64,000 nt of DNA, taken from NCBI RefSeq assembly GCF_900095725.1, contig NZ_FMMP01000009.1:1-64000 (forward strand). Reading direction: 5' to 3'. The notes beneath the pieces are model-generated. The model was not told the DNA's origin, searched no databases, and worked only from the letters and a program-made list of their open reading frames with translations. Each line of letters opens with the position of its first letter. Position 1 is the first letter of the stretch. The translations under genes were made by a program, and so were the position numbers. Source of the DNA: Cellulosilyticum sp. I15G10I2. GTDB lineage: Bacteria > Bacillota > Clostridia > Lachnospirales > Cellulosilyticaceae. Below, one piece after another: positions 7,390 through 15,533 of the stretch.

Positions 7390-8472
7390 TTATCTAGCAG
7401 ATACACTTGCTTTTTCAATTACTGCTATGTAATCTCCAATAGAAACTGTTACAGAAGCTGCAAGTTCACTATCAGCTGGAGCTCCTTTTTCATTAACTGC
7501 AATCCCTTTAACTTCATCTAATGATTTTCCAATTAAATATTGAGATAAAGCAGTTGATTGCTCAAACCATTCTTTTCCTAAAGCAGAAGCTTTAGCCATA
7601 CCATATTCTGCACCAAGTTCAAGCTTAGTTTTATAAGCTGCTTTAATATCAGAAGTAACTTTACCTTCTTTAGAGAACTTAACATTACTTACAGAGCCAT
7701 CAATGATAGAACTTGTAATTTTACCATCAGCATCAAAAGTTGTAGCTGTATAAGTTGTATAAGCTTGTGCAGTACCGTCTTCATCAGCAGCATTTTTAGA
7801 TTTAGCAATATTAGTCACTACACCTAATCCTAATTTATCACTTGATGATGCACCTAAATCTTGTGCATTGGCAACTGCTTTTTCGATAGCTTCTATATAT
7901 CCGCCAATTTTAATTGTTACAGAAGCTGTAAGTTCAGCATCCGTTGGCGCTGTTGTTTCATCTACTGCAATTGCTTTGATTTCATCTACAGTTTTACCAA
8001 TTACATACTCAGCAAGGCTATTTGCTTGTTCATTCCACTCTTTACCAAGTGAAGATACTTTACCCATGCCGTATTCTGTACCCATTTCTTGTTTTCCTAC
8101 AAATATTGTACTTAAGTCAGTAGTAACTTCACCAGTTTTAGAGAAGTTTATTTTTGTTTGAGCACCGTCTATAGCGCATTTTACAATTCTACCGTCTTTA
8201 TCAACAGTAACTGCAATAATTGTTGAGTCAACTTGTGCAAGACCATCTTGTTCGCCTGCATCTTTAGATTTTCCAGCTGTTGTAATCACAGCAAGACCAG
8301 TTTTCACTGCATCTGCAGCAACATTTTCAGCTGGCGTTTCTGCTGGTGTTTCCGCTGGCGCCTCTACCACAGGTGTTTCGGCTGATGCTGGTGTATTATT
8401 TTTTCCCCCACATCCAACAAGGGTAAAAGGTACTAGCGATAAAGTAAGTAATAAAGCTAATGATTTTTTCAT
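7390..8472 (-). CDS. pplA: Flavinylated surface lipoprotein of extracellular electron transfer, two repeats
   Basis: A 360-residue lipoprotein (lipobox LVGC, Cys21) with an Ala/Pro/Glu-rich spacer (28-52) and two homologous units at about 57-200 and 213-355. Each unit runs GLxVxTxxxKSKxAxExDGxAQ ... GAEYGMAKASALGKEW ... AxSVTVxIGxYI. Each ends in the D-x4-A-S pattern expected of an FMN acceptor site: D178/S184 and D334/S340. PplA of Listeria likewise has two FMN domains and passes electrons to extracellular acceptors. It lies between eetB and the flavin transferase gene. The start follows GGAGGAATATAA. Serine in the acceptor position, not the commoner threonine, is worth noting. The role comes from family and locus. 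Confidence 0.85.
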   Translation of the reverse strand: MKKSLALLLTLSLVPFTLVGCGGKNNTPASAETPVVEAPAETPAETPAENVAADAVKTGLAVITTAGKSKDAGEQDGLAQVDSTIIAVTVDKDGRIVKCAIDGAQTKINFSKTGEVTTDLSTIFVGKQEMGTEYGMGKVSSLGKEWNEQANSLAEYVIGKTVDEIKAIAVDETTAPTDAELTASVTIKIGGYIEAIEKAVANAQDLGASSSDKLGLGVVTNIAKSKNAADEDGTAQAYTTYTATTFDADGKITSSIIDGSVSNVKFSKEGKVTSDIKAAYKTKLELGAEYGMAKASALGKEWFEQSTALSQYLIGKSLDEVKGIAVNEKGAPADSELAASVTVSIGDYIAVIEKASVSAR

Positions 8473-8498
8473 TTATATTCCTCCATTTTATTATTTTT

Positions 8499-9047
8499 TT
8501 ATTTTAAACCCAACTTTTTAAAGGCTGGGAAAATAAACTTAAGTAATGTAGCAGTCGCAATACCTGCCACTACCCCTGCTATCAGAAGTATTGGAAGATA
8601 CGCCCATATATATACAGATGTAAATATAAAGGATATCGCAATAAATTGTCCTATATTATGAAATACTGATCCAAAAATACTAATCATCAAGTAAGATATC
8701 TTATCTTTAAATACAATCATTAAAATAATCATAACTACTAATGATAAAATACCTCCCGAAAAACTTAAAAGTGAAGCAATTGAACCTCTTGTGATGAATA
8801 CAAAAAATGATTTTAAAACAGCTATCATTAATGCTTGATTTTTTCCTAGAAAAAACAAAGCATACATTACTGCAATATTAGAAAGTCCTAGTTTAACCCC
8901 CGGCACTGTAACTATCAGTGGTGGCAGCGAGTTCTCAACTATAGAAAGCACTATTGCCACAGCAAAAAGAAGTGCAGTTAAAACCATTATTTTAGATTTT
9001 TTAAAACCTATTTCTTTTTCATTGTTTATTATCTTCTTATTCATCAT
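8499..9047 (-). CDS. eetB: EetB, Gx-transporter-family membrane protein
   Basis: A 182-residue integral membrane protein with five or six helices, of the Gx transporter family (often labelled heptaprenyl diphosphate synthase component I). The segment LPPLIVTVPGVKLGLSNIAV is characteristic and resembles ECF substrate-binding S components. In flavin-based electron transfer loci this family is EetB, required with EetA to move electrons from the quinone pool to the surface. Two adjacent ATG codons (9047, 9044) follow AAAGG; the second has the better spacing. It sits 26 bp before pplA and 8 bp after eetA. Confidence 0.85.
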   Translation of the reverse strand: MMNKKIINNEKEIGFKKSKIMVLTALLFAVAIVLSIVENSLPPLIVTVPGVKLGLSNIAVMYALFFLGKNQALMIAVLKSFFVFITRGSIASLLSFSGGILSLVVMIILMIVFKDKISYLMISIFGSVFHNIGQFIAISFIFTSVYIWAYLPILLIAGVVAGIATATLLKFIFPAFKKLGLK

Positions 9048-9055
9048 AAGCCTTT

Positions 9056-9448
9056 CTATTTTCCGACTACAATATCAAGATCATCTTCACTATAATTTTT
9101 TGCAGGAACAATTTTCAAAATGATTCCATTTGGTATGCAGGCTGCATTTTGTCCAATCATATTGAGTTTTCCTGATTGGATACAAATTTTATCAGGGCAA
9201 TCTGATTCTTCAAAACGTATATTTCCATCTTCATAAAGATGAAAAATAACATGGTTATTTTGTGGAATTGAAAAAGTCTTTTCTATTCCAGCTCCTAAGT
9301 CAATAGTTTCAGCAAGCTCTGAATAGTAATAAATCTCGGCTTTAGCGGATTGCTCAGAAAATGTAATGCGGTAAATAAACCAAGCCGCTATACTAATAAT
9401 TATAATGATTAAAATAATCCACATATCTGATTTTTTTACGAACTCCAT
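9056..9448 (-). CDS. eetA: EetA, membrane-anchored NusG-domain-II protein
   Basis: A 130-residue protein with one N-terminal helix (MWIILIIIIISIAAWFIYRI) and an extracytoplasmic domain of the NusG domain II type. The domain shows the family signature ESDCPDKICIQSGKL followed by CIPNGIILKI. The three cysteines (in CPDKIC and AAC) are conserved features of this small family. EetA works with EetB between the quinone pool and flavinylated acceptors; its exact chemistry is not settled in the literature known to me. The start follows GAGGGCAAA. Operon position between dmkA and eetB matches other loci. Confidence 0.85.
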   Translation of the reverse strand: MEFVKKSDMWIILIIIIISIAAWFIYRITFSEQSAKAEIYYYSELAETIDLGAGIEKTFSIPQNNHVIFHLYEDGNIRFEESDCPDKICIQSGKLNMIGQNAACIPNGIILKIVPAKNYSEDDLDIVVGK

Positions 9449-9462
9449 TTTGCCCTCACATC

Positions 9463-10365
9463 TTATGAAAACAATAAACTTATAAAAATCATCAAAGTAT
9501 TTGTTCCCATAATAATAATATAATTTTTAATAGCTAAAATAAACGTTGTTTCTTTGTCCTGAACGCTCAAAAATTCATTGATATTCTTTTTTACAATAAA
9601 AAATGTCAATAACGCGATCAAACATATTGGAGATAATATTCTAAGTATTACCATAACTATTATGGCAATGTAGGTTAAATAATAAAGACCTGCAAACAAA
9701 TCCAGTGCCCTACGACCTAAATAGTAGGGCAAAGTATGCCTTTTAACCTGAATATCTTTTTCTAAGTCGCAGATATTATTTGCCAACATGATATTTGCAG
9801 TAACACACGTTGGAATAATAGAAAATAAAATAACTGTAACTATTGGTACTACATTCAAAGATATGCTGATTGTTTCAAAACTTAAATTTACAGAAAGAAG
9901 TGCACCTTCTGGCATGTTGATATACATTAAAATAAATGGTATCAGCAAACCATAAAAAACGCCCGATAAAATCTCACCTAAAGGTTGTCTGGATATAGGA
10001 ACAGGTCCATAGGTATAAAAGATGCCACACAAAAAACACAGACCACCGAGCAAAAGGATAACAATATCTGTAAGATATGCAAGATATAATCCAAGAATAG
10101 TACTCATTCCAAGTAGTATAAGTATAATAATCAGCGCAATACTTCTTTTAAACTGTAGTGTCTGGTGATTAGTCTTCGTGTCAATATAGTTATTAATTGC
10201 AGTAGTTGCTAGATCAAATAAAAACATTCCTGCAAAAAATATCCCTGTTAATCTCCAATCTATGGCTTCTCTCCTATATAAAAGAAAGGCTATAGTCATT
10301 AGAAAAGTAAATAAACTAGTTATCTTAGTCCTAATCTCAACATAGTTTAAAAATCTCTTAATCAC
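9463..10365 (-). CDS. dmkA: UbiA-type prenyltransferase making demethylmenaquinone
   Basis: A 300-residue UbiA-superfamily membrane prenyltransferase (MenA-like) that attaches a polyprenyl chain to 1,4-dihydroxy-2-naphthoate. About eight helices. The first Asp-rich motif is NNYIDTKTNHQT and the second is NNICDLEKDI, both in place to bind prenyl diphosphate through Mg. The start codon is GTG after GGGGGGATAAT. Directly downstream of dmkB, which supplies the prenyl chain, so the pair makes a quinone pool dedicated to electron export. No other menaquinone genes are in the window, so the naphthoate must come from elsewhere. Confidence 0.9.
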   Translation of the reverse strand: MIKRFLNYVEIRTKITSLFTFLMTIAFLLYRREAIDWRLTGIFFAGMFLFDLATTAINNYIDTKTNHQTLQFKRSIALIIILILLGMSTILGLYLAYLTDIVILLLGGLCFLCGIFYTYGPVPISRQPLGEILSGVFYGLLIPFILMYINMPEGALLSVNLSFETISISLNVVPIVTVILFSIIPTCVTANIMLANNICDLEKDIQVKRHTLPYYLGRRALDLFAGLYYLTYIAIIVMVILRILSPICLIALLTFFIVKKNINEFLSVQDKETTFILAIKNYIIIMGTNTLMIFISLLFS

Positions 10366-10385
10366 ATTATCCCCCCATCTTATCT

Positions 10386-11366
10386 TTACAATACATGAGA
10401 AGCTTTATCTAAGATTGCTATGAGTTTTATGCGTTTTTCTTCTGTAATATTAAGTTCATTAATAATTTTTATGGACTTATCATAGTATTTTTTTGATACC
10501 TTACGAGTAAATATAAGTCCGCCTGTATGCGCAACAATATCATTGATATCATCTCTTGCAACCTGACCTTGCCTCGCTTTTTCTTTAAAATCTAGCTTTT
10601 GCATAAATGCATGAATAAGTGGCAGTGTTATGACGCCTTGTTCAAAATCAGACTGAACAGGCTTTTTAGCGATACTCTTAGATGTTTCAAAATCTATACA
10701 ATCATCAGTAAGCTGAAAAATCATACCAATATAGCGTCCTAGAAGCTTATATTTTTTTGTGTTCTGACTATCGCTTTCACATACGATAGCCCCTGCATAA
10801 AATGAAGCTTCAAAAAGCGCAGCAGTTTTACCAGCTATAATTTTAAAATATTCATAAATAGATAAATCTAAATTACCGTTATTACTATGCTGATTCAGTT
10901 CTCCAAGGCATACTTTTCCCATATAATCCGGCAGATCCAAATCCAGGTAGTCTTCTCTGTTTGTAACAGAAGATGCCAGTTTAAGTGCAACACAAAGCAG
11001 ATAATCTCCACAAATAACAGCAGTCTTTTTGCCATATTTTTTCTGAAGTGTAACAACGCCTCTTCTCAAGTCTGCATTATCTATCACATCGTCATGAACA
11101 AGTGTTGCAAGATGTAAAATCTCAATAGCTGCCGCTAACTTTACAGCGTTTGGATGAATTAAGCCTTCTTCATTTTCAGCACAAGCAAGCAAAGATACTG
11201 CACGAATATATTTGCCTCTTGATGCCTTTAAGTGTTCCATATATTTACGAATCACTGAAGGTGACGTACCTAATACTGTATCAATTTGTTCTTTAACAAG
11301 TATAGTAGCATCATCAAACGTTATAAAATTAATGTTGTCGTTTGTTCTTAAACTCTTATTAATCAT
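10386..11366 (-). CDS. dmkB: Polyprenyl diphosphate synthase of the electron-transfer locus
   Basis: A 326-residue trans-isoprenyl diphosphate synthase (IspA/HepT-like). First Asp-rich motif HDDVIDNADLRRG and second motif QLTDDCIDFE are intact, as is the GKYIRAVS region that binds isopentenyl diphosphate. It makes the side chain for DmkA. Its ATG overlaps the end of ndh2 by 8 bases (11359-11366), indicating translational coupling, and dmkA follows after 20 bases. Confidence 0.9.
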   Translation of the reverse strand: MINKSLRTNDNINFITFDDATILVKEQIDTVLGTSPSVIRKYMEHLKASRGKYIRAVSLLACAENEEGLIHPNAVKLAAAIEILHLATLVHDDVIDNADLRRGVVTLQKKYGKKTAVICGDYLLCVALKLASSVTNREDYLDLDLPDYMGKVCLGELNQHSNNGNLDLSIYEYFKIIAGKTAALFEASFYAGAIVCESDSQNTKKYKLLGRYIGMIFQLTDDCIDFETSKSIAKKPVQSDFEQGVITLPLIHAFMQKLDFKEKARQGQVARDDINDIVAHTGGLIFTRKVSKKYYDKSIKIINELNITEEKRIKLIAILDKASHVL

Positions 11367-13494
11367 TGTATATATACAACTTTCTTACAATAGGTAGTTT
11401 CTTCCATTGTTTTTTAAGATATGGCATAACGTAATAATCAAGTCCAAGCGTTCTTCCAGCACCAATTAAAACTGCAATACCTGCAAATACCATCCAAAAT
11501 GTCCCTAAATATAAACCGGTTGTACATACAAACATAATTTGAAGTATGAGTGAGAATGCAGCTGCTGGTGTCGTAAACAGTCCTCCAATTAATGCAAGCC
11601 CAATCAAAATTTCTGCTACTACAATGAATATCTGCATAAAAAGCTGAACTGAATCATAAGGAAGAATAAATGTATCTACAAACCAGTTCATAAGTGGCAC
11701 ATCTAATTTAAACGCAAAATCATTAATACTAGAATGGATTAGATCTTTACCACTTACAAAAATAGCTTGGAATAAACCTAAGAAATCCCAATTAAAGATC
11801 GCTGTTCCTACTGTACTCGCAGCACCCGCAGCTGCTTCGGCTACACCTGTTGCTGCTGTTACTGCATCTGTGGCTCCTGTCGCTGCTGTTACTGCTTCTG
11901 CTACGACACCTGTTGCTGCTGTCACGGCTTCTACTACAGTACCAGTCGCCGCGGTTACCGCCTCTGCCACACCTGTTGCTGCACTAACTGCATCTGATAC
12001 AGCTGGCACTGTGGCTTCGGCACCTGTTGCTGCACTTGCACCATCAGTTGCTACACCTAAAATACTATTGTACCATGCATTCGCACCACCAAAGAAACCT
12101 GTTAATTTAGGTGCATCCATCCACCCCTCGTTTACTTTTTTAATTCCTTCAAAAAGCCAAATGGCACCGAGCCACACTCTAAGAGGAACTAATAAAAAGC
12201 TAGGTGTTCTGTTTGAAAAATGACCGCCTACAAAACTTCTGCAATTTCTTATGGTAAAGAATTCGTGTTTTACATAACTAAATACTTTATTCCAGCCCAG
12301 TACCTGAATAAAATAGACAATGTTAATAAAGTGTTTTGAAAACATTGCAAGAAATGAAGGCAAATTAAACATAAAATTTGGGAGCCCCACTCTAGCAACT
12401 CCATATCGTCCTCCTACACAAACCATTACACCATGAAAAGAAGGTTTATATTTGGACATTTCCCCCTTGCCTGTTAATTCACAAACAATGTTTTTCGCAG
12501 CAGTGGCCGCACTATGTTCGCAGTTTTCAACCATTTGAGGAACAGGTTCTTTTTCCCCTTCTGGTGTATACAACATATTATCTCCAACGACAAAAACATC
12601 TTTATTATCAACTGAACGCAGATAAGCATCAAGCTTTATACGCCCTCTTTGTGCAGATTCTAAAGTCTTCGCTGCTTCACATGTAATATCAGCACTTTCA
12701 ATACCAGCTGCCCAAATAACAGTTCCTGTATTTTGGCGTTCAACCTTATCATCAGACTTCATTTCAATAAAGTCACTGCCTATAGCAGACACACTTCTAT
12801 TGAGCATTAATGTAACACCCATTTTCTGAAGACGTCTCTCCACTTTAGCAGAAAGCTTTTCTGGTAATATAGGTACTGTGCGGCTTAGTATATCTACATT
12901 GCAAATAGTTACAAGTTCTCTTTCAATTTCATATTTCTCGCAAAGGATTGGCACATATTCAGCAAGTTCACCTACCATTTCAACCCCAGTAAATCCTGCT
13001 CCTATTATATGAAAAGTTAATAGTCTTTTCTTTTCTTCAAGGTTCGTTTCACAAACTGCTTTTCTAAATGAATTATGAATATGGTCTCTAAGAACGACTG
13101 CGTCTTCATAAGACCAAAGCTTAAACGCAAATTCGTCTGCTCCTTCTACTCCAAAAAAGGTTGGTTTTGAACCAGCTGCAAGAACAAGATAGTCATATTC
13201 ATAACGTTCACTTTTTCCAACAACTAATTTGTTATCAAAATCAATTGTATTTACAGTATCCAGTTTAACATCAACTTTTCTGCCAGCAAAAATCTTCTTT
13301 AAGCTTATTTTTATGCTATCCTCATCTACACGATTTGCTGCTACCTCATGAAGCTCGGTAAGCATAGTATGAAATGGATTTTTATCAATAATAGTAATAC
13401 TAATTTCTTTATGTTTTTTAAGTTTTCTTGCCAACTTTTTAGCTGTTAAAATGCCGGCATAACCAGCGCCAATAATAACAATTTTCTTTTCCAT
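11359..13494 (-). CDS. ndh2: Type II NADH dehydrogenase with DoxX-like membrane extension
   Basis: A 711-residue protein, first gene of the electron-transfer operon. Residues 1-400 are a standard type II NADH:quinone oxidoreductase: FAD-binding GAGYAG (9-14), NADH-binding GAGFTG (165-170) and VFVVGDNM near 300. Residues about 432-700 form a DoxX-like membrane domain with several helices (LLVPLRVWLGAIWLFEGIKK; FIVVAEILIGLALIGGLFTT). Ordinary NDH-2 enzymes have about 400 residues; a membrane extension is typical of the Ndh2 dedicated to extracellular electron transfer. An 85-residue Ala/Thr/Val-rich repeat (481-565) is inserted after the first DoxX helix. The start follows AAGGGGGAAGCA. Electrons go from cytosolic NADH to the demethylmenaquinone made by DmkA and DmkB. 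Confidence 0.93.
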   Translation of the reverse strand: MEKKIVIIGAGYAGILTAKKLARKLKKHKEISITIIDKNPFHTMLTELHEVAANRVDEDSIKISLKKIFAGRKVDVKLDTVNTIDFDNKLVVGKSERYEYDYLVLAAGSKPTFFGVEGADEFAFKLWSYEDAVVLRDHIHNSFRKAVCETNLEEKKRLLTFHIIGAGFTGVEMVGELAEYVPILCEKYEIERELVTICNVDILSRTVPILPEKLSAKVERRLQKMGVTLMLNRSVSAIGSDFIEMKSDDKVERQNTGTVIWAAGIESADITCEAAKTLESAQRGRIKLDAYLRSVDNKDVFVVGDNMLYTPEGEKEPVPQMVENCEHSAATAAKNIVCELTGKGEMSKYKPSFHGVMVCVGGRYGVARVGLPNFMFNLPSFLAMFSKHFINIVYFIQVLGWNKVFSYVKHEFFTIRNCRSFVGGHFSNRTPSFLLVPLRVWLGAIWLFEGIKKVNEGWMDAPKLTGFFGGANAWYNSILGVATDGASAATGAEATVPAVSDAVSAATGVAEAVTAATGTVVEAVTAATGVVAEAVTAATGATDAVTAATGVAEAAAGAASTVGTAIFNWDFLGLFQAIFVSGKDLIHSSINDFAFKLDVPLMNWFVDTFILPYDSVQLFMQIFIVVAEILIGLALIGGLFTTPAAAFSLILQIMFVCTTGLYLGTFWMVFAGIAVLIGAGRTLGLDYYVMPYLKKQWKKLPIVRKLYIYND
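11800..12054 (-). repeat. In-frame AATG tandem repeat inside ndh2
   Basis: Encodes Ndh2 residues 481-565, with six AATG-containing units such as EAVTAATGVV and EAVTAATGTV. Units are 9-13 residues and remain recognisable at DNA level (GCTGTTACTGC and related words). The antisense strand is also open (11870-12223), as expected of such composition. No known domain fits. Confidence 0.75.
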
Positions 13495-13524
13495 TGCTTC
13501 CCCCTTATGCTTTTTTACTTAATT

Positions 13525-13553
13525 ATTATATCAAAGCCGACCTGGTTAGTCAA
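13525..13553 (-). promoter_or_regulatory. Sigma-A promoter of the electron-transfer operon
   Basis: Read on the minus strand: TTGACT (13548-13553), a 17-base spacer, TATAAT (13525-13530). The -10 ends about 30 bases before the start codon of ndh2. One mismatch from full consensus. Confidence 0.85.
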
Positions 13554-13576
13554 TTAACTTGGAATTCTAACTTATC

Positions 13577-14026
13577 TTACAATTTCCTTTTGAAATTTTC
13601 TCTATCCCTTTGATTTTCTATATTTTCATTAATTTCTCGCATGATCTCATGCAGAATAGGCATACATATTATTGCCAGTTCAACTGGAAAACATGATTTT
13701 ATACTGAGATATCCTAATAAACTTATGACTAAGCCATAAAACAAAATACAACATCCTATAATTCCCGTTTTCTTACTTGGCGTCATCACAAACGTATCGT
13801 CTGCATACACTAATATAGCTAATATAGGGATATAGAGTCCTTTCACCTCAAATAAAAATAGGGGGATAAACCACTTTTTAAAAGTATGGTATCCTCCCAC
13901 TAAAGTATTTCTTTTGTATATAATAATCTTCTTATGGTCTTGATGACGATACAGTAGTGTCATCAAGCCCTCTGTTATATGCAGTATGCCTATTAAAATA
14001 ACAAAATTTACATAAGGCAGTGCCAA
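13577..14026 (-). CDS. Membrane protein related to the membrane part of PDZ-containing proteins; start uncertain
   Basis: From the TTG at 14026 this encodes 149 residues, but the same frame stays open and hydrophobic back to an upstream stop at 14275-14273. It includes a stretch (DKRFTCLSYGIPILY) that resembles the membrane region of clostridial PDZ-domain membrane proteins, as do LIGILHITEGLMTLLYRHQD and TLVGGYHTFKKWFIPL. No ATG, GTG or TTG exists upstream in frame. The best-placed codon after AAGGGGG is an ATT at 14260, which would give 227 residues. There is no PDZ domain. It is 17 bases or less from ctpA, depending on the start, so a partner role with that protease is plausible but unproven. 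Confidence 0.6.
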   Translation of the reverse strand: MALPYVNFVILIGILHITEGLMTLLYRHQDHKKIIIYKRNTLVGGYHTFKKWFIPLFLFEVKGLYIPILAILVYADDTFVMTPSKKTGIIGCCILFYGLVISLLGYLSIKSCFPVELAIICMPILHEIMREINENIENQRDRENFKRKL

Positions 14027-14277
14027 CCACCCCTTATCTAATCCTAAGTAAATAAAGAGCTTATAAAAAAGATAAAGTATAGGAATACCATAAGATAAAC
14101 AGGTAAACCTTTTATCAACAAGTGAACATAAGAAACTTATAGGTATTATAAATAGTATATTTAATGTAAAAGGTATTGTTAAGTCATAGATTATGATAAA
14201 TAAACTAAAAACAAAGCCTAGAACAATTCCTACTAATAATTGATTCCTATTAGGATTAATTAGAATACCCCCTTATG

Positions 14278-15441
14278 CTATTTGATATCTTTTTGTATCA
14301 CTTCTATAGCTTTTTGAAGCTGGGTATCTTGCTGATCTTCTAATCTGCCTCTCGTCATAGATTCTATTGGTAAAGATACTTTATAGTCTGGTTCTATACC
14401 AATGCCCTGTATGCAAATGCCGCTAGGTGTAAAATATTTTGCAGTGGTAAGCTTTAGAGCTGACCCATCACTAAGAGGTACTATGCTTTGTACTACACCT
14501 TTTCCAAATGTTGTCTCCCCCACAAGCTTCGCACGATTATGGTCCTTTAATGCCCCTGATAAAACTTCTGATGCGCTTGCACTATCTCCATTAACTACAA
14601 CTACAATAGGAATGTTTGTATAATTCTCATCCGCATAGGCTTCATCTACCGTTCCGTTTTTATCCCTTGTTGAAACAATAAGTACTTTAGGAAGCAATTC
14701 ATCTGCTATTTTTTCTGTAATGTGAAGCAACCCTCCTGGATTATTTCTTAAGTCCAGCACAATACCTTTTGCTTTTTTGTTTTCTATCTCAGTAAGTGCT
14801 TTTTTAAACTGATCATAAGTTGTTTCCTCAAATTGGCTGATTTTAATGTAGGCAAGATCATCTTCTAGCATTCTGTAGACTACAGATGGATAAGTTACAT
14901 TTTGTCTTGTAATTTCAAAATCATATATTTTATCTTCTGATGATCTATAGATCGTAAGATTAATCTGCGTATCCGGAGCACCTTTTACAATTTTGGGAAC
15001 AAGTTCAAAATCATCTCCTGTAATCGTTTTACCACCAGCTTTAATAATCTTATCCTTTGCTATTATCCCTGCTTTTTGGGCTGGAGATCCTTCAAATACT
15101 TCTGTAATGAGTATCGTATTATCAGATGGATCAATAGTCATCTGAACCCCTATACCAGCATAAACGCCACTTGACTTTTCCTTGAAACTTTGATACTCCT
15201 CTGGGGTATAATAATTAGTATATACATCACCCACCCCTGCTACAAATCCTTTATAGATTCCTTCCTGCATTTTTGCCTGATCCATATCCCCTACAAAATA
15301 ATTATTAATTACTGCTTCTATTGCTAATAATTTTTTATCTACATAATAGTACTTATCTACAAATGCTGTACTGGTTATTAATACTACTATTGATAATAAA
15401 AAACCTATAGCAGCACCTCGAAAAAAGCCATTTTTTTTCAT
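14278..15441 (-). CDS. ctpA: Carboxyl-terminal processing protease (S41 family)
   Basis: A 387-residue secreted or membrane-anchored S41 peptidase with an N-terminal helix (FLLSIVVLITSTAF). A PDZ domain spans about 90-175 (YAGIGVQMTIDPSD; SPAQKAGIIAKDKIIKAGGK). The catalytic Ser lies in NGDSASASEVLSGALKDH and the Lys in GETTFGKGVVQS. The C-terminal part contains GIGIEPDYKV. The open frame starts at 15462, but AGGAGG lies inside that extension, 9 bases before the ATG at 15441, which is chosen. It follows the inactive paralogue at 15534 and the ftsEX-envC genes, suggesting work on cell-wall hydrolases or their regulators. Confidence 0.9.
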   Translation of the reverse strand: MKKNGFFRGAAIGFLLSIVVLITSTAFVDKYYYVDKKLLAIEAVINNYFVGDMDQAKMQEGIYKGFVAGVGDVYTNYYTPEEYQSFKEKSSGVYAGIGVQMTIDPSDNTILITEVFEGSPAQKAGIIAKDKIIKAGGKTITGDDFELVPKIVKGAPDTQINLTIYRSSEDKIYDFEITRQNVTYPSVVYRMLEDDLAYIKISQFEETTYDQFKKALTEIENKKAKGIVLDLRNNPGGLLHITEKIADELLPKVLIVSTRDKNGTVDEAYADENYTNIPIVVVVNGDSASASEVLSGALKDHNRAKLVGETTFGKGVVQSIVPLSDGSALKLTTAKYFTPSGICIQGIGIEPDYKVSLPIESMTRGRLEDQQDTQLQKAIEVIQKDIK

Positions 15442-15533
15442 CAATGCCACCCTCCTTAACATAAAGTGTCTAAATGTATTTTACGTTTGTTTTTCAATTA
15501 TTATCCTCATAAAATTTTACCTATATTATACAT

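Noticed and set aside
11870-12223. Plus-strand ORF of 117 codons
   Set aside because: It is the mirror of the repetitive Ala/Thr-coding part of ndh2; there is no ribosome binding site and the protein is repetitive.
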